Shown here: piece after piece, positions 12,036-32,737 of the stretch | Numbering within the stretch: position 1 is the stretch's first letter | Layout of the letters: each line of letters opens with the position of its first letter | Source of the DNA: Syngnathus acus | Lineage: Eukaryota; Chordata; Actinopteri; Syngnathiformes; Syngnathidae | Assembly: GCF_901709675.1 (NCBI RefSeq) | Contig: NC_051106.1 | Span: 7,884,001-7,948,000 of the forward strand | DNA length: 64,000 bases | Reading direction: 5' to 3' | Notes under the pieces: generated by a model | The model's database searches: none | The model's input: only the letters and a program-made list of their open reading frames with translations | Told to the model about the DNA's origin: nothing | Position numbers and translations under genes: made by a program

Positions 12036-14165
12036 ATGCTCGGAAAGGACAGTACTTATCGAGAGGTAGGTTGCTTTATTTATGACTTCTTGTTTTTGTC
12101 AACAAAGTCAAAATAAATGCATACAAGATGCTTAATTGTAAGTTTTCTTACGCGTCTTACAACTTTTAGTTATTTACCGTGTGTGTCTGTCCTACACCCT
12201 GACGTCATGTGATCCGCACGCACAGTGCAGGAAAAGAAGCTTCCTGAGTGAGCGAGCTGACTGGACTTTAGAAACTGTCTGAAAGTCTTTATTTATTCAA
12301 TTGTTGTGTACATAATTTATTCATACATATAGAGACACAGACAAATTCCAAATGATTATGCATTTTATAAACAGTCTATGGAACTCAGGATAATCTTACT
12401 CTCCTATTATTTCAAATATATGTTGCGTAATTGTCATGCAATAAATGTGTTTGTCCTCGCCACAGTTCAACGATGACGATGACCACAACGAAGAAATGCA
12501 GTCTCCGGATTTTTTCCGAGATGTCGTTGAGGCCGATGGCGAGGAGCGTGATGAGCGCCCTTCCTCAGGTACAATCCTACAAACGGTTCCTTTTTATTTT
12601 TCTCTGGATTATTGTGTTTCCTTCTTCCTATTTCAGAGGATGACGCTCGAGGCAGCACGCCGTCCATGCGGGTCAGCAAGGCCTGCCTGAAGAACGTGTT
12701 CACGGTGGTGCTGATCTTCATCTACCTGCTGCTGACGACAGTGGCCGCCTTCCTGGCCTACCAAACCATCTCTGACTTCTTGGAGAAACTCAACCATCCA
12801 GTCATGTCTGTCACCTATAAGGAGGTTGACATGTTCTCTCCGCCCGGTGCGTATTAGAGATTTTGAGTTTGAATATCACTGGATTTGTTGTGATAAATTG
12901 TGATCATAGGTATCGCCCTGTATCCCGGCAACGCCCGTCTGCTGAGCTGCCGGCACCACTACCACGACCACATCCCGCCCTTGGTGAACCCCGGGAAGCC
13001 TCAAGATAGCGACTGCGTCATCGAGGAAGTGACCTACAACGGGCTCTTCACTAACCAAACAAAGGTGCGTGGTAAATATGGCGTTGTTCTGTCGTAAACA
13101 AGCTAACCGTTATTAGCGCCTGTGTCGCAGAAGAAGGCGCTAGTGGTGCGAGGACCGTCGGATGTCCACAGCAGAGAGTTGATCTTTATGCAATTCAGTC
13201 AGAACGAAACGGAGGAGGACTTCAGCGCAATCACATACATGCTATTTGCCAAGTTTAGCGATTTGGACAACAGGTAATGCCACATTTTGTAGAGCGACGT
13301 TACCCCGTTATCGACTCTTACAAATGTGACTCTACAGTTTAAATAAATCTGGATTCATGAGGGACTGTGAGAGGAACTACTCCACATGGACCTTCTCCGG
13401 GGGCTTCCGCACGTGGGTCAAAATGTCCTTGGTGACCACATCAGGGAAAAGTGACCAGTCGGTGGAGTTTCGCCAAGAGGTAAGTAGGGCCCAACAGATT
13501 ACTCAGCCAATTAAATGCGGATATACATACATTGTGTTGAAGTCACGAAAAGATGTCCTTGCGCCTTGTGTCCACTAGACGGCGCCCTGAATAAATTCAA
13601 TTCAATAAAATCCATATCTGTGGGTCCAAAAGGTAAGAATGACCAGCTAATTTGTGGTTTTGATGATCACGGATTTGTCTTTCAGTCCACTGTGGTCAAA
13701 TTCAATGACAAGAGGCCAGAAACGGAAAGGAGCAACCAGCTTTTCTTCGCTGTCTTTGAGTGGCGCGATCCCTTTATACAAGAAATCCAACTGGTACGTT
13801 CAGCAAAGCTTCTCTATTTGACTAAATTAACACCTCCTGTCAATTCATCACAGTTGCCTCCAGGTGGCGCCAAAGCAATATTTTGTATGGAGAGAGAGAA
13901 GCGTCTTAAGTTGCTTCTTTTTTCATTTTCTTTTTCCTGTGCCAAACCGAATTGTCTCACTCAGTGTAAACAGAAGCTTTTCTTTCGCTTGGAATTCAAA
14001 CAGATCGTGACAGCAAACCCGTGGTCGTCTGCGGCCATTCTTTGCGGCGTCTTCATGGCTCTCTTCAAGGCGGCCAATTTTGCCAAGCTGACCGTCCAGT
14101 GGATCATCAGAATGCGCAAGCGTCACCTGAGGAACAAAGCCCGCCAACAAGGCATCATAAACTGA
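12036..14165 (+). CDS. pacc1: Proton-activated chloride channel (PAC, TMEM206)
   Basis: Trimeric chloride channel opened by extracellular or endosomal acid; it limits chloride in endosomes and contributes to acid-induced cell death (established). Eight exons: 12036-12065, 12466-12568, 12637-12846, 12910-13064, 13131-13273, 13338-13479, 13686-13793, 14004-14165 (TGA). The protein is 350 aa, as in human. Acidic N-terminal tail; TM1 at about residues 65-86 (VFTVVLIFIYLLLTTVAAFL); a large extracellular domain with the conserved HPVMSVTYKEVD, GIALYPG and FSGGFRTWVKMSLV; TM2 at about 304-322 (SAAILCGVFMALFKAANFAKL), including the Lys-Ala-Ala stretch near the channel lysine; a basic C-terminal tail. 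The first exon codes for only ten residues and is chosen because it opens with ATG, keeps frame and has a GTAGGT donor. Confidence 0.95.
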
Positions 14166-15888
14166 CCACTGGGGATGGTGATCAAAAATTTTTTTTCAAA
14201 AAGTGAAGCCAAGTCTGCAAATATCTCAAATGGTCTGTTGGACTCTAAAGCGGTGTTTCTTTTGGTCATTGTAACATTTCCAAGAGCGATGAATTTCATT
14301 ATTCTCAGTCAAATATTTCAGATTTGACCTCTGTGCTACACAAACATTCCTGCGTATACGTCTCGTGCACATAAACGAACACTTAGATGACACTTAAAAC
14401 AATTTAATGTATTTTTTAATGCTGATGTTCATGTCAAACCTGTTGAACGTGTTGTGTTTCTGATGATATACAGACTTATTTAAAGAAAATATTATGTCCC
14501 AAATATGCTTATCCTCAATCATCATCTTTAAATGGATAACAGGGAATTCTTAACATTATTTTTTTATTCTTATGTAGTCCTGCTGTTGTATCTAATTGTG
14601 TCAAAATGACTTGAATCTGTGATTTTATGAAATGCTTATGTTTTCAAAATTATGCGTGGATAAAATATTTTTGTATGCCTAAACCTCAGACTTCGCCGTT
14701 ATTTTGTATTATTCCACTGCTTTTTAATCCTTCTTACACATCTGCATTTCTGAAAGTGACTCCAAAAGCAAAATATTCAGCTCATTCGGGCAATCATAAC
14801 CCCAAATACTGCTTTCTTATAATCACAAAATTTTCAGAAATAAATTCAATTGAAATTAAGAGCGACATTTTCAAAATTCAATATTTCTTTACCCAGATTC
14901 TCCATTTTTAGTACACGATTTATGAAACAACATTTTGAAACCGTACTTTCCGATTGCAGCGGTGTACCTGAACGTAGCTTCCGTTCCCGTACAGCACGCT
15001 GGTTCGTCCGTTCTTCGCGGGAGGAGGATGTTGTTAACTGCGACCGCGATGGAGGACCAAATGTGGAACCCTGGACACTCGTGAATGTAATAAAGGTAGC
15101 AAATAAACCACTTGTAACTTTTTGAACGTACAAGAACGTTTCGATGTAGCTGGGTTGCGTCGCAATTTGACCACTGTTGCGTTCAAGAAAACCTGGCGTT
15201 ACCTTAGTTACGGTTGCTAACATGATAGCTTGCTGCTACAAGCCTAGTTTTGCTCAACATTGTCACAAATATTAAAATATTGCATGTCGCAAGGTTTATT
15301 ATATGAGGTCCGGAGACATTCTGATCACTTGCTGGATTAGTTAATGTGCTTTTCGTGTATTTCAGAAGGACGCAGCCAGTGTTTGGGAACAAAAACACTG
15401 TCGTTAGCATAATATGTGCTAACAAATAGCCATAATGAGGAGTAAGTGACGAACAATGTGCTCCGTGGCAGCATAAATATCCACGTTTGAAATAATAATA
15501 GTAATTATAAGAACAAAATTTGAACAAATTCGTCCCAAAACGAAGCTTTTAACAACAACAACACACCCAAGATGCGATTTTTTTTTCGTACTTTCTATGG
15601 CTGTTCCTCATCTTAACGTGATTTAAGATTTGCCAATATTTTCTTTTTTTCTTTCCTAAAATGAGGCTGGGGGACAACACTTTCTCCATTCTGGTTCCCT
15701 CATGCCCCCTTTAAACATGGATGCCGTGACATCCTTCTCAACACAATATTAATTCTCCCATTTCCCAATGTTGATTCACCTCAAAGCATTTTGAGAAGCA
15801 AAGTATCGACATACTTTTATATATATAAAATAATAACTATAAAATGTATTCCCTCTTCCTGTGTTGTCAGTTACGGGCAAATTTGCTA
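14166..15888. other. pacc1 3' region and znf106 5' region
   Basis: AT-rich sequence with a possible pacc1 polyadenylation signal at 14839-14844. A CpG-richer segment at about 14950-15095 ends in a plausible donor (AAAG, then GTAGCA) and could be a noncoding first exon of znf106, joined to the acceptor at 15869-15870 (TTGTCAG). This is inference from signals only. No other coding sequence recognised. Confidence 0.45.
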
Positions 15889-23898
<8,010 letters not shown>

Positions 23899-25967
23899 GT
23901 TCCCATCTCCCATATTGGGCGGAAGTTTGGAACCTTTGCGTTCCATGTTGGAATCCAACATTCAAGTGTCTCACTGTCCATTTTTTCCTACGTCCTTGAA
24001 GAATGCGGCGGCGGCTGCGAGAACCTCACGCGCCGCCGCCCGCTATCATTTTGCACTGACCAAAAAAAAACGAAGGTCCTTCGATTTTTATTTTTTATTT
24101 TTGCCAAGAAAACGTTAGCGCCGCCGAGAGTGGGAACGCCGTGTTTCTGAATCCTGCGGCCACGCTGTATGGCATGGGAATTTTTTCTTTTTTTCGTTGT
24201 TGACGTGTTTTTGTGAGCACCCCCCAAACATTATTTTGAATTGTTTTACCTTTGAGTTAAAAAAAAACGGGGACAACGTCTCGTTCGACTAATAAACTAA
24301 TTTGTAGGTTTTTTTTCTCACGTTTATTTTGGTACCACTTCACAATCATGTTTTTTAACTACTAACCGTTTCAAAACTTTTAGTAACGTTTAAATCTATT
24401 GTGATAGTGGCATCTGTCTTGCCAAATAATTGTCCCCAAGTTTTGCTATATTGGGTTATGGCATGACGTTTGTTAGTGGTGCCTTTTGCGTGTTTTTTTT
24501 TTAGGGGGGGGTGGAGTCGTTACTCAGCATTTTTTTGAAGACATTTGAAGGTTTTTGTTGCAGTGTGGTGTGGCCGTGTCATTTTTTTTGCGGTGAAAAC
24601 AAAAGGTTATGGCATGAACGGTCGTGACATCTTTTTAGCGGATTTTATATTTGGATTCCGGCTGATTTGTTATCCATCTTAGAGGATGGGATACATTGCA
24701 GCATTGCATTTTTCATGCTTCCAAATGATTAATACATTAACGGTATGGTGACGCGAGGAGGTGACGAGGCACGTGGTGAAGGAGGTGTTTGATGGAGCAG
24801 TAGGAAGATGAGGGATGATCTCCCATGCCGTACCCCCACCCACACATCTCTTACTAATGAAAGTCCCAGTTTTATAATAATATGAAAAATTTAAGTCCCG
24901 ATTAATTTTTTAACCTTAGTGGCTTATGATCTCTACGACGTTTTCAGCGATAAGTCGAAAGGAAGCAAAACACGGCGTTCACCTCCGGCCTGGCAACACT
25001 GACTTTCTTTCTCCTTCTTCAATTCAACTTTTGTTTTGTTTTTTACCTTGCAGTCAGACATTTAATTATAATAAAAATATGCAACACTATAGACTGTCTT
25101 TTGTTCATTTTGATTTTGAAGTAATCAAACATCATCAACTTGTCAATTGTTGATTTATCGTTTTATTACATTTTTAAACATTAACATGGCCTTTGCAGAG
25201 GTTGACTGCTTGAAACTCTTAGTGAACAACGTCAAGCGTGTAAGTCAAAACATGTTTTGTTGGTGGGGATAAAATGCTTCGAAAAAATGCATTACACTCA
25301 TTTGACCAAAGCTAGCTAAAAAGGAAAAATCAAAACAACAAAGCAGCAGTCCAACCTTTTCTAGCCGTATACTCTTCTTCAATTCCTGATTGGAACCTCA
25401 AACGTTGATGTGAACAAAAAAAATAAATATATATTTGATGGACAAGTTGTCCACTGTTGGTGAGGCTCTGTGAGGTATGATGAGCGACGTCAAGAGGTTG
25501 TGTGTGTGATGCCTGAGTGAAAAAAGGAAGGATCAGTCATTTCTTTGGGTGACGCAAATGGCCTGAGCTGAGGAGATCGTGTTGGCGGGGAAAGAACGTT
25601 AGGTGTCTCCATGACTGAAAAAAGAAGAGTGTTTGAATTCTTCAGGTGGACAAAAGCACAGAATAGATGCAAAAGGCCTGTACTTAAAAATAAGAAAACA
25701 GAAGGGAGGAAACTCAGAAAAGGTGTCCATGAATGAAAATGACAAGAGAGACTTTGGGCGGGATGAGGAAAAAGAAAAGTACGGAATAGAAACAAAGGAG
25801 TCTTGGCAAATCATAAAAACGATTTCTTGAAGCGGGTTTGGTGATGGGAGTAGGACAAAAGTACAGAATGGATGCAAATGGCCTGAACTGAGGAGGAAGA
25901 TGAGAAGCGGCACAGGAAGTCATGAGGTAAAGTCTTGGCAGGTCTGGTCTTCGTGCAGCCCTCTTCT
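23899..25967. other. Convergent 3' UTRs of znf106 and capn3
   Basis: znf106 (+) and capn3 (-) point at each other. AATAAA for znf106 at 24291-24296, with a second candidate near 25065. The capn3 side (about 25500-25930) holds imperfect internal repeats (separate entry). No coding exon seen. Confidence 0.6.
25540..25930. repeat. Imperfect local repeats in the capn3 3' UTR
   Basis: The phrase built around GGACAAAAG, ACAGAAT, GATGCAAA and GGCCTG recurs at about 25648-25682 and 25853-25890; a third partial copy (GACGCAAATGGCCTGAGCTG) lies at about 25551-25570. Purine-rich on the plus strand. Seen directly; function unknown. Confidence 0.6.
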
Positions 25968-28900
25968 TTAGGCGTACATGGTCAACTGGAGCCACTGCAG
26001 AGATGAAACCAATTTAAAATCATGCAAGTCTCATCGTGGCCAGCAGGAGGCAGCAGAGTTAAGACATGTATTCGTTCCATTCATTTGATACAGATAGGAC
26101 TTAAAATGTCGCGTGGACTTACTTCCAATACGCTGAGTCGGATCGTGCCATCTCCGTCTTGGTCGAAGGCCTGAAACGCCCCTTTAGCAGGTAAAAAAAA
26201 AAAAGACGTTAAATGAATCTGAAAATCAGAAAACTTGAGGGCGAAAAGCCGACTTACGGAACATGGCCTCGAGGCGGACCAGGCAGCTGATGAAACTGTC
26301 GAAATCAATGTTCATGCTCTCGTTGGCATAACGCATGGTGATGATGTCGTACAGTTGGTTGTTGAGGCGGAAGCCTGAACGGGACACAAGACACATGACT
26401 GCACAGTGACAAGAACATTCACAACAGGGTGAGTTCGTTCAACGTCGGCACGGGCGAGAGTGGAGGCGACATAGGCCGCAAAGGCGGTGAAGAAAATGGC
26501 TGCCGTACCTGCGTCATTGACTGCGTTCCTCATCTCGTAGCTGTCAATGCTGCCCGACTGGTCGGGGTTGTATTGCTTAAAGATTCCCTGGAATGGAAGA
26601 GTGTTCAAAAGTGAGTGTGGGAGAAAATAAAGAATTCTCCGTTTTTTTTGTTTTTTTTTTCACACTTCCTGACCTGCCATTGTTTGATTTTACTCCACAG
26701 GTGGCGGAACTCTTGAAGGTTAAGGCGACTCGTCCCGTCCATCTGAGCCCGTTCAGTTAAGGTAGGCCTATAACCTTTCTAACCTTTCTTTAAAATAAAG
26801 AATATATGTCTGTGAGTACTGTTAAATTGTGTGTATACGTGTTTTTGTGGCATCATTTCAGTTCATTAGCTAAATGGTTACAACGCCACAATAGAGATGC
26901 TATTTTGTGCTAGCATGGCTAAACTACGTGAAAACTAACATTTCACTTTTAGTTTACAAAATACTGCTTATTGCGGCATCATTTCAGTTCAGTTAATTAG
27001 CTAAATGGTAACAACACCACAATAGAGATGCTAATTAGTGCTAGCATGGCTAAACTGTGAAAACTAACATTTCACTTTTAGTTTACAAAATACTGCTTAT
27101 TGAGAAGGAAGGGGCTACTGTATTAAATATAATGAATAATTGAGTTTACTTGTATATTATTATTTGGAGATTGTTCTTAATAAGAGAACAATCAGTAGAG
27201 GCTCAACAATTATAATAAAAGCGATGTGGCCCAGGTGTCGGCCTGTTGTGCACTCGATACGAAGGATACGTCCATCAGAGCTATCATGCTCCTGCAGCTC
27301 TCCAGGCTGAAGCCCTCTGTACTCATGTTCTTGTCTGTAGCACGTGATAAAGTACGCGTGACGTCACAGCGGAAAAGATTTACCGTCGCTACTCACGTTT
27401 GATGATGACTCTGTTGAGAACCTTTCTCAGCTGGTTGGCAGTGATCTCCATGTCCTGCATGAGGGATTTTATTCATTCATTTTATTCCAGACGTTAGACT
27501 TGGCCCGTTTCCTTTGTCATTATAGTTTGCAGTGGTGAGAACTAACGAGGCTCCTCAAGAGGCTCCTATGGATGTTTGTACTCACATCACCAGCAATCTC
27601 TTGAAAAATAGTCCGGAACTGCTGGTCCTCCTCCTCACTCTCCTCCCCCACTGAGGCTGGTGCTGGCTGGTGACGTGGAGGTTGAGGTGGAGGTCAAGTG
27701 TGGACAATGAGTTAGTGAGAAATTTACAGTTGATATAAAAAGTATACACTTCCCTTTTCACCTTCTATACAGCCATTTTTAGTTTATTTACATAAATCTA
27801 ATGAAATCTATGAATAAAATAAATTGTTTAATTTTATGCCACTAAGAGACACAAATTGGTTGTTAAAGTGTAAAAAAAAAAAAATCACCTACCACGGGAT
27901 GGTCTGCCTCAATCCTGTTCTCTATCTCCCTGAAAGAAGACCAAGAAAAAGCGGTCACCATGGTTACTGACAACAATAACATTCCACGTGTAGAACATTG
28001 ACCCAATCAGCTCGCTCGCTGGACGCCGTGTGCTAAGAAAAAGCTATTTGAGCCATACCGCTGAGTATAATTAGGGATGGGCGTTTGATGCTATGAATTT
28101 TTCCTTGAATAATAAACAATCTATGAATGTTGTATTGTACTTGAATGATGAACTTCCCATAGCAGACAGACCTGATCATTCCTAATGATCAATACATCCA
28201 TGCATACTATGTCCATCCCTAATTATAATCATCAATAATAACATGTAGCATGTGTGAGTATCCCAGTTGGAGAACGTTGACTGTGGACTCCTGCGCAGGC
28301 TCCCACAGTCCGTCGGGCAGACGTTTGGTTGTCCCGGCCCATGGTGGAGGGGGCTGGTGGTGGTCAGCGAAGACATATTTGAACGTTTACCGCAGATTGC
28401 CCCAGCTGGGTGTGGCTTGTCCTAAAAAAGATTCCATAACAGCCTCGAACTGGGGCCGCTTTCTTCCAGCTCTACAAATCAAATCTCCGTTAAAATGGTT
28501 CGTTCTTGGCGGTGCACCTCAAAACCATCAGCAGTACCCCACTAGCCATGACTCACAAACCCACAAGTGGACTTTAATATATGAATAGTTCTTCCAACGC
28601 CCCCCAAAAAGGAACCCGTAAACCAGCGGCCACTCACTCTGACGTATTCCTCTTTTCGGAGAAGACGCGCAAGATGAATTCGCCCTCTTGATGGGGCTCG
28701 TACGTGGACGGGACAATAACGTACTCTCCGGGGCTCAGCCGGAAGCGCTGGGTGACCTCGCGCAGGTTGATGTACGACTTGCAGCGAGCCTTTGACATAC
28801 TGCCCAGAAAAAAGTCCTTTGGCATGTGCTGCTTGTTGCCGTGCATCTGGAAGAGGACACAGAACATTCTGGTGGGAACCATTCCCGAGACCATGACGAA

Positions 28901-31876
28901 GAAGTCACCCCAGAACTCGGATCCTGATTGGGGGACGTACTTACCTCCTTTGGCACCTGTGGACAGACAGAGATGGTTAACAATCAGTACCTGGTCTCCT
29001 GCTTGGAAATCAACCACGGTTCTAAGGTCTACTCTGAATCCTCCCAGAAACCGAGCGTTCTGGACCACAGGAAGCCCCTGACCAACTACAGTGTCCAATT
29101 TTTCGCGTCGACCACTCATTTCCACATGAACTAATCAAAGCAGAAGCTGCCTTAAAAACCTCGTAGATGGCAAAGCCAATGGTGAACAGGTTGGCGCCCA
29201 TCTTGCGCTCTTTCCGCCTGTTCTTCTGCATCAGAGCCACCACGAAGGTGCAGCCAACCTCGTTGTCCTCGGGGTCATCGTCCTCCTCCAGTAAGCGAAG
29301 GCGGTACTGAGGATTCGTCCAGAAAGTGTCTGCGAGGATCGAAACAAGAGCTGTATCAGCGAGGGGGAAAAAAAAGGATTTCGGCGACAGCGTCTCCTAC
29401 CAAGGTAGTTTCTGCAGCCTCCGGCCGAGCAACCTCGCACCCAACGGCCCTCGTTCACAGAAACGGTCCACTTGTGGATCTTGTCGTCCTCCAGGGCATC
29501 AGGGGTCAGGTTGCAGATCTCGAGCTTTGTGTAGTTCCTTTTGAAGTCCTCAAAGGACATCCTGCGGAGGGGGAACACTAGTGGAACAGGTACCAGATGG
29601 AGCGGAGTTGGGTTTTTAAGGATGCTTACACTGATGGATGAACAAAACAGATATTTCCACATCTCATCTAAAATAGTTTTCGTTTTTCTCCAAACAATAC
29701 TGATTGTTCTGGAAAAAGTCTGACTTTGTTTTCATCATCTTAACAAGAATGGATCAAAAAAAATCTACTGCGTGTATTGAACCTCCTCTTGAGGGCTTAA
29801 AATGACAAGATTTGCTCTGGTCTCAAAACACTTTACCAGAACTCTCCGTCTTCCGCGCTCTGGTGTTGTAGCTTGTCCTTCTCGGCCTTGGGTAACGCGT
29901 TCCACTCCTTTGAGCTTAAAGCGAACACACCAAACTTTAGCCAATATTCCAGATGATGAACTAGAATTTCTTCGGTTGTGATACAGACTTATCGCTCCAG
30001 GGTCCGTTCCACTCCACCTGGCCCCAAGGGTTCCTGAGACGCACTAGGCGCACTTTGGTCTCTCTGAGCTGCGAGGGCCGACACTGCCAAAGACAAAACA
30101 TAGCGTCAATTCTTCTGATCAAATTTTGCAAGCGACGCCGCTAGTCTTTTACCTCCTCCGCCCCCGTCACGGAATACGCGTGCCCCTTCACCAGGCCCGT
30201 GGCGGTCCGGGTCTCATAGCGAGCAGGGACGAGGGACTGCGGGATGCAAACGTGTCTTATTTTTGTTTACATTTGCGATGACATCAATGTCGTTTTCTAA
30301 AGTCAATTTGAAAGGTCTAAGTAAAAGATCTGACTCAATTTACTCCAGCTTCCAATCTGCTTAAAGTCCACAGCTACCTAGCGAGTTGGTTAGAAAAACT
30401 GAAACTCACATCAATGGAGCAGCCCATGAGGGAGCCTCGCTCAAGAGCCTTCTTCATGATCTTGTAGAGCTCTTTAGGAGCCTCCTTCAACTCGTAGAAC
30501 TCTGTCACCCCGCCGGTGAAGTCCTCCATGGCCTCGGTAGTGTTGCCACCCTTTAGGGCTTCATAGGAGCCGTGCAGTCTGGACACAAACAGGACTTGTA
30601 CTTCATACTTTTGGTTCTTGAGTGATTCAAACGACTCAAACCAATCAGGCGACTCACTTTGCGTAGGCCTTTTCCAGGAGGGCACTCCAGAACTCGTTTC
30701 TTTCCGCTGACTTGGTGAACACCAGCTGGTTGTTGAAGGTGGGGATGCGGTCATCGATGACCACCTCCACCCAGTCGCCATAGCGCCAGAACTGCGGAAG
30801 AGAACGAGGACTGAGATCACCGTGACCAGGGTCGCTTAAGTCTCAGAAGCTCCTTGGCCTACCTGGAAGTGGAAGATCCCGGCATAGTCCTGCGTGAAAC
30901 TCTGGTCTGGAGGAACCACCCGATAGAGGAGCTTTTCGTTGAGAGTGAGGCAGGCGATGGCGGCTAGCAACCAACAGTCACCTGTGTATTAGCAATGTTA
31001 GCACATTCCGTCATCTGATGCCATGTTTCAGTTTTTCCCATTTATTTATTTGTTTTTAGCCTTTTCAAGCCTTCATTGACGGGCTCAACAATGAGAAATA
31101 CTGCTGACTGGATTCGCTTCCAAAAGAGTAACCACAATGCGGGGGGAGGCCACATCCAGTGTGGTGATGGGTTGGGTGGCGTTGAAGGGAATGCCCCCCC
31201 AAAATCAGACTGAATGTACTGAAAGATTTGACAACAAATTTAAGTATAACCTCACCGAGATCTCCCTGGCAGATGTCCGTACGACTGGCCCCGCCCACGA
31301 TGAACTGTGGGTTCTCACTAATTTCCTGGACATAACAAAGGATTACCTTCATAAAAATTAAACACGCCTTGGTTTGAACTTCTTCAATCAATCAATCAGC
31401 TTTTATTGGCCAAGTCTGTGGGAAAAAAACGATTTGAATCGGAAAATTGGTTTTGATTTAACAAGTGCATCAAACTGGACTGAATCGACCCACTTTAAAA
31501 TCTGTCTGTTTTCAACGTGTCATCAGAATAAGGAATATAAATATGGAATTCTATTAATGATCAAACTGCATTCTACCCCCCACCCCTGCCCGTCAATCAT
31601 CCATCCATCCATCCTCCCTCCTACCTTGGGCCTCTTCCAAACAATGTTCTTGACCTTGTTGGACTTGTGTCCAAGCTCTTTGAAGCCCAGCGACTCAACG
31701 TTGGCCGGGAAAGAGTCGTCATCAAAGAGAGTCCCACGCTGAACGTACTCCTGCCGCAGGGCGCCAAAGTCCTGGCCGTTGAGGCGCAGCGGCTTGTTGA
31801 GGGTGCCTTCGCCGTCGCGCCGCTCTCGTTCCCGGATGAGCCGGTCGCAGAAAAAGCCAGACGGTGTGTAGGGCAT
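25968..31876 (-). CDS. capn3: Calpain-3, short form without NS, IS1 and IS2
   Basis: Calcium-dependent cysteine protease; the mammalian muscle form binds titin and is mutated in limb-girdle dystrophy R1 (established). Twenty-one minus-strand exons: 31876-31625, 31325-31256, 30981-30863, 30791-30658, 30578-30410, 30236-30153, 30083-29989, 29914-29837, 29561-29401, 29329-29160, 28956-28945, 28846-28638, 27929-27893, 27666-27586, 27454-27397, 27334-27270, 26742-26674, 26587-26509, 26374-26258, 26181-26123, 25994-25968 (TAA): 714 aa. The catalytic triad is complete: Cys110 in GDCW, His in VKGHAYSV, Asn in [11 protein letters not shown]2-like domain ([18 protein letters not shown]), then a penta-EF-hand domain ([35 protein letters not shown]). 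Includes a 12-nt microexon (VPKE). The 26743-27269 intron is U12-type. Its place between znf106 and ganc supports the name; capn3a/b cannot be decided. Confidence 0.92.
26743..27269 (-). other. U12-type (minor spliceosome) GT-AG intron of capn3
   Basis: The donor on the minus strand reads GTATCCTTCG, matching the U12 consensus RTATCCTTT. CCTTAAC (minus strand, plus coordinates 26762-26756) matches the U12 branch motif TCCTTAAC, about 14 nt from the AG acceptor, within the usual U12 spacing. There is no long polypyrimidine tract. It separates the codons around the first EF-hand loop (ALMD | MDGTSRLNL) in phase 0. Confidence 0.85.
26849..27102. repeat. 126-bp tandem duplication in a capn3 intron
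   Basis: Two adjacent copies, 26849-26974 and 26975-27102, each starting GGCATCATTTCAGTTCA and ending ACAAAATACTGCTTATTG. They differ by a few substitutions and short indels. It lies inside the U12-type intron. Confidence 0.9.
27930..28637 (-). other. capn3 intron at the position of mammalian IS2 exons
   Basis: 708 bp without a recognisable coding segment. In mammals exons for the lysine-rich IS2 region (with the nuclear localisation signal) lie in this part of the gene; no similar KKKKTKP-type coding sequence is visible here on the minus strand. Confidence 0.6.
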
Positions 31877-32737
31877 CTCGTCCCCACTCGTTCTCTCTCA
31901 CTCACCTTCTATGGTGTGGCTTGTGTGTACAAGCGTGTGGTTTTTTTTTACCAATATTGCCACCTGGACTAAAGTTGCCAAGCAGGACACGCTTGCATAA
32001 ATCCAAAGAAAAAGTGCCTGATTGGCTCGCCGCGTTAGTGACGCAACCTTCCCCTCTGACCGCTGGGAAAAAGTAAATTCAGCCAACATACATGCACAGA
32101 CCGGCACATAACGCACACATACATTGTGCGTGTGTGTGTGTGTGCGGTGACCATTGGGCTGACGCACAATGCGGCGTTGGTCATTGTTGGGTGACACAAA
32201 GGCCAGAGGGCCACGCCGGAGTCCATCCAAAGCATGGCCGCTGGATGCCCTGCCTCAGCAGAAGGCATTCAAGCGCTTCTCAATGGAGCTCTGCGTACAG
32301 CGGTCTCAGCAAGAACCCGTTTGGAGCACGCCAATCCTCCACCGCCGTGTCAGATTCTCTACGAAAGGGACAAAAACTGGGGAAAAGTATCTCAAAAAAA
32401 CAGAACCGCAAAGGCGTTTACAATTATTGAAATGTACTGTATTTTGAAGCTGTCCTGTGGTCTTTGAAAGATCTGACAACTCCACACCCCAAGAGAAAGA
32501 ATACATTCTAAAAAACTGGACTGCAGTAAATTCTTACCCATTAGGAAAATGCTGGGTTGATTTTCTAACCCACTCACTGGGTTGCTGTTTATGTTTACCC
32601 AATTATCTTGGCAAGATACAAACCCCTAGTATCTGTGTAATAAAGACAGGGAAACGTTCATCTTCATTTTTAATGCGTGGTTTATTTTTTGAGCAGTCTA
32701 TTATTTGACTTTATACAGTAAATGCTGAGACAGGAAG
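31877..32737. other. capn3 upstream region and ganc copy 1 3' end
   Basis: Contains the presumed capn3 promoter, a short (TG)n tract at about 32129-32142, and the ganc copy 1 3' UTR with a minus-strand AATAAA at 32686-32681. From about 32635 onward it matches the DNA at about 40335 (left edge of the duplicated ganc unit). Confidence 0.6.

Noticed and set aside
26849-27102. CRISPR-like repeat array
   Set aside because: Only two adjacent long copies without spacers, inside a vertebrate intron.
31523-31905. Calpain-1 or calpain-2 identity for the calpain gene
   Set aside because: [30 protein letters not shown] and the place between znf106 and ganc point to calpain-3, although the short N-terminus resembles conventional calpains.
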